Assembly: GCA_937928765.1 (NCBI GenBank)
Contig: CALFVX010000001.1
Location: forward strand, 80,246-144,245
DNA: 64,000 nucleotides
DNA from: an uncultured Endomicrobiia bacterium
GTDB lineage: Bacteria; Elusimicrobiota; Endomicrobiia; DTEH01
Direction of reading: 5' to 3'
Shown here: piece after piece, positions 15,001-30,000 of the stretch
Layout of the letters: the number at the start of each line of letters is the position of its first letter
Position numbering within the stretch: position 1 is the first letter of the stretch
Program-made: the position numbers and the translations under genes
The notes under the pieces: generated by a model
The model's input: the letters and a program-made list of their open reading frames with translations, nothing else
The model's database searches: none
Told to the model about the DNA's origin: nothing

Positions 15001-18000
15001 AGTTGATGCTACACCACCAACATCGGTTATTAACTTCCCAGTCAATGGGCAGAGTTATACAAATGTAACATCAATCTATGGTACAGCAGAAGATATACCT
15101 TCAGGTATAAGTAAAGTAGAGATACAGATCTTGCGCGAGGATACGAACCAGCAATGGGCAGGTAGTGCTTACGGCTGGCTACCTGCAGGACAATCCACAT
15201 GGGTTGTGACGAATTTAACTGCTGTATATCCAACATCAGCAACCTGGCAATACACAGATGTACCACTATGGCCAAGTGGTGTGTATTATCAAGTTCGTTC
15301 AAGAGCAACCGATACTGCAGGTAACCCTGAGACACCGTCAACCTATGTAAGGTTCTCAATTGATAATCTTGCACACCTGCCAGTTATCCAGAAACCTGAA
15401 CATAACACAGGCTATACTGGCAATACAGGTGCAAAACCCTTAACTACAATTTCCGGTACTGCAACAGACGATTTCTCAGGTATTTACGAAGTAAGGATAA
15501 GAATTCAAGATTTAGTTACTGGCAACTACTGGGATGGTCAATCGTTTGCAGGGACTGACCCTAACGCTTCAGCTGTATGGCGTGTAGTTTATTCAACTGA
15601 CCAAGCAGGAGTTTTAGGTCCTGTTAACTGGCAACTACCACATCCTGTTGGCGGTTCAGTGCCAACTTGGACAAGTGGTAAAAATTACAATGTAGTAGCA
15701 AGAATCCAGGATTATGCTGGTAATATCTCAACATTCACTGTAGCTATTAATTCTAACACTTTCACAATAGATTCATCACCACCTGAGGTTGTTATCATAA
15801 GACCGTTATCACAACCAACTACACCTGTTTATTCATCAATGGCAACAATTTCAGGTACTGCTGCTGACAAACCAGAAGCACCATTGTATAATTCAGGTGT
15901 AGCACAGGTATGGGTTAAGATCTATTATCTTTTAGACGGGAACACATACTACTGGAACGGGACAGAATTTTCTTCATGGACATATCCTACTGATGGTATC
16001 CTTGCTACAGGGACAACTTCGTGGATATACACTGCAGGGTTCAGTTGGTCTGATGGAAGATTATATTATGTCCAAGCACGCTCTAAAGATAACGCTGACA
16101 ACTGGTCAAACTGGGTAACCAATACATTCATATTTGATTCTGTAGCACCACCAGCACCTGTGATAAATTATCCATTACAACTTAGAGCATATCGTGATTT
16201 GCCACAGATAACAGGTACAGCAACTGATGAACATTCAAGAATTTATAAAATAGAGATCTATTTACAAGATGTTACTCGTGGGACAACTTACTGGGATAAC
16301 ATACAAAGTACATGGGTTGCTTCAGTTACACCTGTATGGTTTGAAATCGGAACTTACGATTCACAGAATGTAGTTTGGCAATGGAATATACCATCTCCAC
16401 AGACAACTCTAACTGATGGTCATACTTATGATATCAAAGCACGTGCATACGATGCTGCTAACAATTTAAGTGGAGAATCAAACATACGAAGGTTCTTCCA
16501 GGATACTTCATATCCTTATTCAGCAGTTTTACCACCACCTGCAAACAATGCTTATTATCGTGAAATAACAACAATTTCAGGGACAAGTTATGATGATACT
16601 GCAGGTGTAGAGACAGTAGAGATTGGTCTACAGCGGTTAGATAACAACCAATGGTGGAACAATACATTACAAGCATGGGATGTTAACCCGCAATGGATAC
16701 CTGCAACTGTAGGAGGTAGTGTTGGTGATAAAGTTCGTAGCTGGAGTGTTTCCATAGCAACCTCAGCATGGGCACATGGGTTATCTTATAGATTAAGAAC
16801 ACGGGCTAAAGATTATGTTGCTAACTTTACTCATTACGAAGGTGGCACTGCTGACGGCGTAATAAGAGTTGAACCTTTCTATTGTGATAAAGAAGCACCA
16901 CTGTTTGCTACCGTAGTGCCACAAAATAATACAAGGTATAGAGCATTACCTACAATCTCAGGTACTGCGACTGATACACCTGCAGGTGTTAACCTTGTTG
17001 AAATTGCAGTGTATCGGCTTGATTTTAATGATTACTGGGACGCTTCTGTAAACGACTGGAAGGGTGCACCTTCAAATATCTGGGATATAACTAATCTTAT
17101 TGGCTCAACCTGGACATATACAAAGATTGCTGATAACAACAAATGGACAAGCGGTGCAAGGTATCATATATATGTGCGGGCAATAGATAACGCAGGAAAC
17201 ATCACACCACATACCACAACCTGGGTACAACTTGACTGGGCACCACCGGTGTCAAGAATTACCGAGCCAGGTCCGGGTGATGTGGTCTATAGAAATATCG
17301 TAATACCTACAATCTCGGGTACAGCACAGGATATAACCCCTGGAACAGGAATATCAGAAGTAAGGATAAGAATACAACGTTCCGACGGTGCCTGGTTTGA
17401 CGGTTTAGCATGGTCAGGGACTGAAAATACATGGTTGCTTGCTGATGAACTTATCCCAGGAACACCGTATCAATGGCGTAAACTAAATATGTCAGATAAA
17501 TGGACTTCTGGGTACTCTTACAAGATAAACTCGCGTGCTAAAGATGCTGTCCAGGTACCACCAGATGAAAATAAAGAAATTAATTTCTCAACAGTAACTT
17601 ATTATTACGATACAACAGCACCAACTTCAAAAATAAACCTTCCTGAAAATAATGCCTGGAGAAATACTTTGACACAAATCACAGGTACTGCTACCGACCC
17701 AACGATTATATTAGGTGGTGCGCCATCTAACATAGACAAAGTAGAAATTTCAATCCAGCGTCTATCCGACGGATATTATTGGTACGGCTCTTCGTTCTCT
17801 GCAGGAACAGTTCATTGGGCAACAACTACTATCACTGAAGTTCAACCAACTTCGTGGACTTTCACATATTCAATGCTTGATTCCTACTGGACTGATAACA
17901 CATCTTACACAATTGTATGTCGTGCGTATGACCGTGCAACGAACCTTGCCTGGGGGACAACGAATTATTTCATATTTGATACTTCAGCACCAACTTCAGC

Positions 18001-21000
18001 AATAACTTACGGTGGTCCTGTGGACGAAGTTAACAATCCAATTGGATACTTACCAAATTATCCTGTAAGAACAGTGCTTACAATTATCACAGGGACAGCT
18101 GCGGATTACGGTTTAGGTAAACCTGATAAAATACAACTACAGGTTCGTCGTATTAATCCTACACCGGTTAAATATCTTGCAAACGATTTAACATTTGTAG
18201 ATTACACAACCTGGGTTGTTGTAAATGTAGGTCCTGACGGTATCTGGAATTTTAACACTTCAGCAGTAGGATGGTTATCGTTCTCAGATTACGAGATGCA
18301 ATCCCGTGCTATAGATAAAGCAGGAAATGTTGAACCTGTATGGTCTACTGTTAGAACATTCAGGATGGAACCTGAACGTGCAAGGTCGGTCATTACATCA
18401 GTTGAAAACGGTAAGTTCTATCAATCAGTTTCTGCTATTGGTGGAACAGCAACACAGAATCCTTTAACTGAACGGCTGGATTTAAGAATAAAACGTGAAA
18501 CTGACGGATATTATTGGTCAGATTCTTTAGGCAGTTGGGTTAACTTCTCAACCTGGGTTGTAATTTTATCGCCTACATTACCTAACTGGTCATATTCACA
18601 TCCTAACTTACAATTTGTCCACGGGTCAAGTTATACCGTAGCATCAAAAGCATGGAGATTATCACCACTTGTTGCTGAATATGATACCGAACCGCCAGGA
18701 CCACCACCGAATGTAATGCCAACATTCTGGATTGACAATGTTGCACCGTCTGCAGGTATCACTTTACCAAATAAAGCATATGTTAATAACTTACCGACAA
18801 TTTCAGGTACTGCAACAGACGGATTATCCGGTATAAACAGAGTAGAACTCTATATCCGTGACACATTACAAGGTCCTAATACTTATTGGTCTCAATATTC
18901 ACAACAATGGGTGAATTATACTACAGCATGTATACCTTCATATTCCGCAGGTGAATGGATATTCATAGGTTCAACACCAACATGGCAGAATTTAACAACT
19001 TACGGGTTAAAAGTAAAAGCATACGATAACTCAATTCCTGCTAACACTTACGAAACTTCAGAATTTATCTTCACTTATGATTTAGTCCCTCCTACTGCAA
19101 CAATAACTTCACCGGTACACGGCTCAACTATGTCTTTTGTTAATGTGATTTCAGGCAATTATTATGAACTACCGACACCACAAGTTAATTCAATTGATAA
19201 AATAGAAATAAGGATACAAGCACTTGGTGGTTCACAAGCAGGCAGGTACTGGCGTGATTCACCAGCAGGATGGACTCTGTCAGAAACCTGGAACTCAAGC
19301 ACAGAGACTGTAAAAATTTATCCCTCTTCATGGACATATATCAAGCCCACAGCACTTAACTGGGAACACAATGTTTGGTATTCAATAGTAGTCCGTGCTA
19401 AAGATATTGCAGGTAATCAGCAATCTATATTTAATCTCGGTATATCATCAATTACATTCCTATTTGATGCTCAACCGCCGATAACTAATGTCACAACGCC
19501 TGGACAGACATATCTTAATGCTCCACCAATCAACTTCACAGGTAATTTAACTGATGAACTCTCAGGTGCTGCAACCGTATATCTGAAGTTATATCTGTGG
19601 CTACCCGATGGAACAACATATTACTGGACAGGTGTTGCATGGTCTTCAACAGTTGTTGATGCTACAGCTATACCTACGGAAGAACTCGCACCAAAATATT
19701 CACCACCGTCAGCTGTGTGGTCACATCCGTTCCCTGCCGGACTGACATTCGCTTCAATTGGCGGATATACAGATAAGAAATATAACCTCAAAGTCCAAGG
19801 TATAGACGGTGCACAACCTTATGGAAACATAGAACCCTGGGATGCAGGATTTGATTTCTATATAGACACAACACCTCCAAGGTCTTATATTGGATATCCA
19901 CAAAATAATGCTAAGTTGAATTCATTAACTTTGATCTCAGGTACTGCTAACGGTTTCTATTCAGGATTACAAACTGTTGATATACAAATCTCTTCATGGA
20001 CAGGTACAAGTTGGTCAATTGTACAAGATTGGACATCAGTAGATAACGATACTTCAACGCCGGGTGATATAACTGTTGTCTGGAGTAAAACATCAGGGTT
20101 ACCAACATGGCAGGATGGTGTGAACTACAGAATAATTTCTCGGGCAAGAGATAATGCTGGGAATTACGAAGTTGTATTATCTACTGTAGAGTTCTTGTAC
20201 GATATCACACCGCCTGATGTTTATATCCAGAACCCGCCACAAGGTGTGTATTCATACCGTGGTCCTTCTACATCTTTAAATCCTTTGCCAACCATCTCAG
20301 GGACTGCAAGTGATACTTTGACTGATATTGTAAAAGTTGAGATAAGGATTAAAGATAACACTGACGGATTATATTACGATGGTTCAAACTGGGTGAATAA
20401 CCCGAGCACATGGGTTGTATGTACAGGAACTTCGCCATGGATATATGTTTCACCAGTATGGGAAAATGGTAAAGAATATATAATCAACGCGCGTGCAGTT
20501 GACAGCGCAGGGAACTTAACTCCAATGACAACGGCAACATTCTTGTTTGATTCAACATTGCCGACAATTTCATTAAAAGACCCGAACGCTGAGTTTGAAC
20601 GTTCATTACCTACAATTTCAGGTACTGCTCAAGATTCAGACCCTGACGGTGCTGGACCTTTGAAGAGGTCAGGGATTCAAACTGTCCAGGTAGCAATTTA
20701 TAGTTATACTGATGGAAGTTGGTGGAACAATACTGCAAAAGTGTTCAATATTACAAACGAATCTGATGCTTATTATCCTGTCAGTGGCCCTTCACCACTA
20801 CCTGTTGACTTTGTCAACTGGTATGTAACAGATGTTGATACACCAACATGGATGAATAACCAGAGGTATAAAGTTAAATGTCGTGTTATAGACCGTTCAG
20901 GAAACATTTCTACAATGACTGTGCTTGAACAGATATTTGTATACGATATTTCGCCACCGGATTCTATTATCCGTTTACCTGAATTAAGTTATTACAACTA

Positions 21001-24000
21001 CTTACCAACAATCTCTGGTACATCGCAAGATACAAATTCAGAAGGTGAAATACAAAAAGTTGAAGTCCGTGTGTGGAATTATACATTAACACAATTTGTT
21101 AATCCTCAAGGTGAAGGGGTCGGAACAAATCCTGATACTTCATGGTTTGTCACACAGACAACAACATCATGGCAGATATGGTTTAATCCGTGGACGTTTA
21201 CAAGCGGAACTAAATACAGAATAGAATCTCGTGCACAGGATAAAGCAGGAAATTATCAAGTGAATTATTCAACCAAATCCTTCAGATACGATACCGAGAT
21301 ACCGAATTCATATGTCACATTCCCTGCTAATGCAACATTTAGAAGAACATTGCCAATTATCTCAGGTACAGCAATAGATATCCCACCTGTAGCAACAGGT
21401 GACGGTTATGGCGGTAGTGGTCTTGCACAAATACAGGTCGCTATACAGAATAAGATGACAGGTTTGTGGTGGGACGGTTCAGGATTTAACCTTTCAGGAC
21501 CTGCAGGGTTTAATTATAGTGGTTCATTATCACCTGAACCCGTAACTTGGGATTATACAGGACTTCCAGAAACTGCGTTACAAAGCGGTGCTTCATATTA
21601 TATCACTTCAAGAACAAGAGATAATGCTGCTAACCAAGAGGAATTCTTTAACATCCGTGGGTCAACATTTGTCTGGGACAATACTCCGCCAGTAGCTTCA
21701 ATACTTATCCCTGCTACACCTGAACAGTTCTATTCATCATTACCAACTATAACAGGAACCTGTGCTGACTTACCGCCACAACAAGGGTTACTTTCAGCAG
21801 GAATAAGGACTGTTGAACTTACAATACAAGATATAACACCTTATGTACCTGAAACAGATAAATACTGGACAGGGAATAGTTGGACTGGTGTCACACCTAC
21901 TACATTTACTGCATTAACAACTGATAACTGGCAAACTTGGTACTCAACTGCTGTTCCGAATACTGCATGGATACAAGGGCATAGATACAAAATTAAAGCA
22001 TGGGCATATGATAATTCATTGCCACTGCCAGGTAACCAGCAAACACCAACCGAATCGTATTTCAAATTTGAATCTTCAGCACCAGTAGTTTCGTTCACTA
22101 ATATCACACATAACAATTATTATAGAACATTACCACAGATTTCAGGGACAGCAGTTGATTACCCATTAACACCATTGTATCGTTCCGGAATGCAAAAAGT
22201 AGAAGTTTTGATAAAAGACAATCAAGCCAATAAATTCTGGGATGGCACATACTGGCAATCTTATGAACCTTTAGATTGGCCTGATGCAAGTTTTGTCTCA
22301 GGTTATAATCCACAAACTGTTGTAGATTGGTATTTTAACTCACCAAGTTATGAAAGTGGTAAGGATTATAACATCACAGCAAAACCTGTTGACCAACTCA
22401 ATATTTCTGGTTTATCTATAACTTATACAATCACTTACGATACTCATCCACCAGTTTCAAATATTGTTCGTCCTGAAGAAAACAAAGGATACTCTACAGC
22501 TGACCCGTTAACAACAATAAGCGGTATTTCCGAAGATTATATGCCATATGTGGGATTTAAATATTCAAACATAACTTCTGCTAATGATATCCTTGTAACA
22601 CTTCGTCTTGATGAACCACCGTATGACCCGTTAACTCCAAGTTCACTTGATAAATGGTGGAAATGGTGGGGTTCTTCAGGTTCTTGGGTTTCGGCATCAA
22701 ATTATTCCGAGTCAGATGTATGGTTCCCTGTGGATACAATTTATCAACAGATTGATAATGTCTCTTATTGGAGAATATACGAGAAAGTACCTGGTAATAG
22801 CACAGGGTCGGATAACTGGGTTTCAGGCAAAATCTACCGTTTCCGTGTGAAATCACAGGATAGAGTGGGTAATGTTGAAACTGTAGTTTCAACACGCACA
22901 TTCTCAGTTGATATCCAACCGCCAGTATCACGTTCTGTAAGACCGCAAGATGGTGGGTTCTACAACGCCACTACAAATATATTGACTACATTGTCAGGTA
23001 CAGCAATTGATGATTTGCCCGATAATGTGAAACGTACCGATATAAGGATAAGATATGAAGAAGGTGGTAATGTTTACTACTGGAACGGTTCAATCTGGCA
23101 GCTTGGTGTTTCAAGCTGGCTTGCATGTGTCAATTTAACACCTGGTGGTACTTGGTGGGCATATATACCAGGTGTTTCAGGTAGCACAGTCGCATGGGTC
23201 TCAGGTAAAACATACTATATGAACACAAAATCAATAGATAACGCCGATAACGTTGAGTTGGCATTTTCAACAATTTCATTCCAGGTAGATTCCTTACCGC
23301 CATCAACAACAATACAGCAACCTGTCCATTTAGCAGGTTATTCACCATCACAGCCATTGCCGAGGTTTGAAGGTATCTGTTCTGATGATTTCAGCGGTGT
23401 AAAGAATGTAAAGATAGCGCTTCAGAGGTTATCCGATGGTTTATGGTGGCAAGGTGGTGCTGCTTGGGGTTCACAGGTGTGGTTTGATCTAACAACTGCA
23501 AATGGTTATTTATCTTCAGGTGCCACATGGTGGTATTATCCTAAACCAACATTTACAAGTGGGCAACGATATATGTTAATAGCTTACGGGATTGATAATG
23601 CTGACAATCCACAAACTGAATTCATAGTTGGTGTATCATCAAACATTTTCTCTTATGATGATATACCTCCAACAAGTGGTGTAGTGATACCTGCTAATGA
23701 CGAAGCGTATTCAACTAACAAACCGTTAACTACAATCTCAGGCACGGCTGAGGATGATTTTAGTGGCGTAACCGGTGGCAAGATTAAGATATGGTTCCTG
23801 GGAGATCAAAATGATTGGAGTTTACCCGGTGGTACCTCTTACTACTGGACAGGTGTAGTTTGGAGTTCAGTTCAGGTTTATGAATTGAATGTATCTTCAT
23901 TAACTTCTGACTGGTCCTGGTGGTATTATACAGCAGCATTTGATTGGAAGAATGGTAAAGAACATTATGTTAACATAAGAATGCGCGACCTTGCAGGTAA

Positions 24001-27000
24001 CTGGCAGACAATAGGTGTAACTAATAAGTTCAAATATGATACAACATCTCCAGCTGTTACAATTTCAGTTCCACAGCCAGCTTCATTCTGGGGTCCTGCA
24101 AATAATTTGCCTACGCTCTCAGGTCAAGCAACAGATGAATTCTCAGGTGTATCCCGTGTATTGATACAGATTAAAAACGAAACCGATTCAACATACTGGA
24201 ATGGTTCAGAGTTCACAGCACATTCTACAAATTATGTATTAGCAACCCTTGTCTCACCGGGTGCGTTATCTACAGAATGGCGTGTTATATTCCCAACACA
24301 ATCCTGGATAACTGATAAATATTATTCAGTTCTGGCTAAGTCCTATGATAAAGCAGAAAATGTTTCAACTGATGCACAGAATACATTCACTCATGATTCA
24401 ACCTTACCGAGAACTGCGTTCTATATTCCATCACAACCATTCTATAATTACTTGACAACAATCTCAGGCACTGCATGGGAAGAAGGACCACCTGCACCCG
24501 CAAGGTCAAGATTAAAAGAAGTTCGTGTTGCTATACAAAATGACCCAACAATAAACAATCTCTGGTGGGATGGTTCAGGGTTCAATTCTGTCTCACCTGT
24601 ATGGTTACTTTGTAGTGGCACAATTGAAGGTCAGGATTCGGCAAGCTTCTATTTCACAGGGTCAACACCTACCTGGGTTGATGGGAAAACATATCTGGTC
24701 CAAGCAAGAGCACAAGATAGAGCACTTAATTATCAATCTCCAATAACTACATTCTCGTTCACATACGATATTACAAAACCGACCGTGAGATTAAAGATAC
24801 CTGATGAAGGTTCAGGATATAGATATAATTTATTACCTACAATTTCAGGTACTGCTTTTGATACTTCACCAGGACAATTAGCATCTGTTTATTTAAGAAT
24901 AAAAGAACAAACAGGACTTTATAGATATTGGAATAACAATACACAACAATTTGATAGTGACCTTCCTGCAGAATCAGCCTGGTTCTTAGCAGTTACAACA
25001 GTTACACCTCAGTGGACAATATGGTTTGCTACATTTACAACATTACCATGGCAGGATGGTATTTCATACTCAGTTGAAGCAAAATCTTATGATATGGCAA
25101 CTAACTTGTGTGTGAGTTATTCAACAAGTGTATTCACATACGATATATCTTACCCACACTCATATGTAGTACTTCCTCAAACAGGAACATATAGAAGACA
25201 ACTTACGCAACTAACAGGTACTGCAACGGATATCGCCGGTGGTACTGTTACAGATGTTAAAGTTTATGTCCAGAGATTAACCGATGGCAGATGGTGGGCA
25301 ACTGCAGGTAACTGGGTAACAGTTGAGACAGCGCTGCCGATAACACAACTTGTGGTTATATCGCCTGGTGTATGGGAATGGCAACGAAACGATACTGAAT
25401 TAGCAAGTTATTTAACAAGCGGTACATCATATTATGTCTACACTCGGGCATTTGATAACGCAACAAACATAGAACCTTTACCCGGTGCTGGTCCTTCAGT
25501 GTTTGTCTGGGATGTGACATCACCAACTTCTACTGTTACATACCCACAAGATGGCGGATATTATAATACATTATCAGTGATCTCAGGAACACAGGTTGAT
25601 GTTGTCCCGTTTGCTGGTGCACGTGTAGCCGGAGTTCCTGCAATAACAGGTGCAGTAAAAGTTTCAATACAAGATTTAACTTATCCATCAACATACTGGA
25701 ATGCTTCGTTATCGCAATGGGTAGAAACCGAAGTGTTTAATGATGCGGTTGTATATCCTTCATCCTGGGTATTCACTAACCTTCCAACATTTGAAACTGG
25801 AAAAAGATATAGAATAAGTTCTCGTGCTTATGATGCAGCGTTGCCTTCCGGTAATGACCAGTATACACAATTCCCACAAGCAGGGTACACAATTTTATTT
25901 GATACTAATCCGCCAATAGCAACTGTGACCTATCCTCCAAATAATTCAATCATAAACTTTGTTCCAACGATTACAGGTCAGGCATCAGACCAACCAACAT
26001 TGAATTCTGGTATAGATAAAGTATTTGTAGCAATCCGCGAGATAGAGCCTGTAGGTTTATGGTGGGATCCCGCAACTTCGTCATTCACTTCCACAGTACC
26101 TATTTGGTCAACAGCAACTTGGATTTCAGGTCCACCAGCAAGATGGGAATGGCAAAATTCAGGATTAGTTTTAAGAGATGGATACAGATATTATGTACAA
26201 TGTTATTCAAGGGACAGAGCTGGCAATGACGGGCCAACTTCAACACCGTTACTATTTAGATACGATACCACACCACCATCTGTTGGCATCACATTACCTT
26301 ACAAATCTTGGCATACTGCTTTAACCACTGTATCAGGTACTGCTGTTGATAGTGGTTATACAGGTGCTTCAATAAGCGAAGTTAAAGTAACATATCAACA
26401 TAATCCGCCTGGAGGTTTATGGTGGGACGGGACAACATTTAGTCAAGGTACAATAGAGAACGCATATTGGGAAACAGCAGATATTTCTTCACTACCTACA
26501 TGGTGGCGTAGTCCTACACCAAACTGGGCAACTGGTGAGACTTACAAAGTTGTAGCAAAGGCAAAAGATTTAGCAGGGAACTGGAGCACAATTTCGGAAA
26601 AAATATTCGCTATTGATGTAACGCCACCTTTGTCTGCTGTTACATTACCACAGTCTGGTAATTACTATAGCAGTGTCTCACAAATTAGTGGAACTTGTTA
26701 CGATGCACACAGCGGAATTGAAAAAGTTGAAATAAGGTTAATAAATGTAACAGACAACTTAGGTTGGGATGGTAGTCAATGGGTTGTTGGGTTATCAAGT
26801 TGGGTTGCGGTTAACAATGTGTATCAATCAAGCTGGAGTTATACAATATCAGTACCATTTACAACTGGCAAGAGGTACGAAGTAACAAGCAGGGCATGGG
26901 ATGTCGCAGGTTCATCTGAAACTGTAAGTGAGATACCTACATATGATATTTACTTTATGTACGACATAGACGCGCCAGTTTCACAAATTCAGCAACCATA

Positions 27001-30000
27001 TCAACCGTCAGGTTCTGAAGTTAAATACTATCGTTATCTACCAATAATCTCAGGAACAGCAGCTGATGTTCCAACAGAACCTGCAGGTTCAGGTATTGAT
27101 GAAGTTAAAATCGCTATTCAGGATAAAACCAGCGGTTTATGGTGGGGCGGTTCTGCGTTTGACCAAGAAACACCTTGGTGGGGTACAGTTGTTACCGGTT
27201 CAACTTCTTGGAACGCTTCGTTCAGTGATTCCAACTGGGTTGATGGTAAGACATATTTAGTTATAAGCAAAGCATATGACAAAGCAATACCTCGGAATGA
27301 ACAGACAACATTTAATGTTGTTGTTAATTCTGTGACATTTATTTGCGATAAATCCACTCCTACATCAAGAATCACATGGCCGATTGATTTCTTGGTAACA
27401 AATAACCTCACTACAATTTCAGGAACTTCACAAGATGTTTTAGTTTTAGGTAATGCAAGCGGGATACAGAAGACGGAAGTTTCAATATATTGTGTTTCAC
27501 CTTCAACTGGCTGGTGGAATGGGACAGATTTTACGGGAACTTCACAACAATGGTTTGTAGCAACTAATCTAACACCTGCTAACACATCCTGGATATACAC
27601 GGGCTTTGCAGGTGCACTTATAACTCATTCAACTTATGTTGTATATTCACGCACATTTGATAATTCACTTCCTACACCTGGGAATTACGAAACAACCTAT
27701 AGTTCAAAAACTTTTGTATACGATGTTACAAAACCTACTTCTGTGATTAACCTTCCAACTTTAGCATATTACACTAACAGGCCTGACGCATCGCCAATGT
27801 ATCAACTTCCGTTGATAAGCGGTACTGCGTTTGACCGGTTTGGTATTTCAAAAGTTGAAGTTTTGGTTCGTGATTTAACTTCAGGAACTACTTACTGGAC
27901 AGGGAACAGTTGGGTAGATTTTGTTCCTTCTGACTGGCCTGACGCTTCTGGAACAAGTTTGTGGCAGTTTACTTCAACACCTACCTGGCAGTCAGGTAGA
28001 CAATATAGAGTTTATACAAAAGCAACTGACATTGCAGGAAATGTTGAAGACCGTGGTCCTGCGTTACCATCTGTTTATGACAAAACCTTTATATTTGACA
28101 ACACACCGCCTGTATCACGAGTAACATATCCTCAAAACGGTGGTTATTACAACTCACCGTCAGTACTTTCAGGTACTGCACAAGACCCAACACCGGATAC
28201 TGGGAATAATAAATCTGGAATTATGTATGTGAAAGTGCTCATTAAACGGCTTGATACTAACCAGTACTGGGACGGGACAGGTTGGAGTTCTACAAAACAA
28301 GAGTTAGATACTGTCTGGGTACAACAAGAAAGCAGGTGGTACAGGTCAACAGGGTTACCTAATTGGGAAGATGGTGTAAGTTATCAGATACAATCTCGTG
28401 CATATGACAACGCTACAAATCCTGAAGAAGAACCGTTACATCCGGGTTCTACTTGGACTTGTGATAAAACTTCGCCACTTGTATACTTACTTGCTCCAGT
28501 TCATAGTTTAACCATGCCACCGAATAAATATTACAATACCCTTGCTACAGTTTCAGGTACTGCTTCTGACCAAAACCCACTTTCACAAGTAGAAGTTAGA
28601 ATTTACAGTTATATAGACGGTGGCTGGTGGGATGGTAGTTCTTGGAACATGGGTCTTTCGCCTGACGATGCATGGTTTGTTAGTTCATCAACTACGAACT
28701 GGAGTTTATGGTATACAACATTTACAGCGTGGCAGTCAGGATATGTTTACAAAGTTGAATCCAGAGCTAAAGATGTTGCAAACAACTATTCTACTGAATA
28801 TTCTACATCTATCTTTAGATACGATACTACAAAACCTGAAACTTATGTTTCCTTCCCGCCGAATGGTGTGTATATTGCTGAGTTAACTACTATCTCAGGT
28901 ACAGCAAAAGATTTACCTGAACCTTCTGGTGCGTATTATGGTCCATCAGGGCTTTATAATGTAAGGATTGCTGTAAGAAATAACCAGACAGGTTATTGGT
29001 GGTCAGGTACAGGATTTACTGCGGGAAGTTTAACTGAACGGCCAGTATCAGGTCTTGCAAGTTGGATATTTACAGAAATAAATACTCAATCGTTACAATC
29101 AGGCGTGTCGTATTATATCACAGCACGGGCTGAAGATAACGCTGGTAACCCACAAGCAAGTATTACTTCACCTGGCAACCGTGAAGATTGGTACAACATC
29201 CGCGGTTCTACATTTATTTTTGACAACACACCGCCTGTGTCAAGAATAGAATTTCCTGCTAACAACGGTGCATATAACACAGCGTTTACTATTATTTCAG
29301 GTACTTCAGTAGATTTAACTGCCGGGGTTAATAAAGTAGAAATTTCTATCCAGAACCTTACTGATTCAGGAACACCATATTGGAACCACAACTTAAACAT
29401 CTGGGAATCAAACGCTCCTCAAGAAAGATGGATAACTATTTCAACCTCAGCCCCCGGTGGACAAATAGTCAACTGGGTGTACCAAAATGCGTCAATATAC
29501 TGGACCGATGGCAGGATATATCGTGTGCGTGTCCGAGGATATGACAATGTTACAATACCGCAGGCAAATGTAGAAACTGAGCCAAATATATCATCTCATA
29601 CATTTATCTACGATATTACAAAACCTACTTCTACGGTGTTACAGGTTCGTGTAGGTGGCGAATGGAGAAACATTGAAGAGTTATATTTTGAAAATGTGGA
29701 ATACATTGGCGGTTCTGCAGCAGACAATGCTCATCCGTTAAACAACAGTGGTATAGTGCCAAACAGCGGTGTAAAAATATGTCTTCTCCGTGACGAGAAC
29801 GAAAACGAAATAATTGATACTAACGGTGCTGACCTTATCTGGGACTTTGTAAACTCTACCTGGACTGCTTATTATGGTAGTGTAGGTATGAACAACTTAG
29901 GTGTGTGTACAGGCGGTGAACCCTCCTGGCAGTCACCTGCGTTCTCTACTGCTACTTGGAAATCAGGTAAACTTTATTTTGTAAGGTCGCAAGCTACTGA

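Noticed and set aside
27118..27600. Minus-strand ORF of 160 residues
   Set aside because: It is a shadow of region-A units, with composition that simply mirrors the coding strand.
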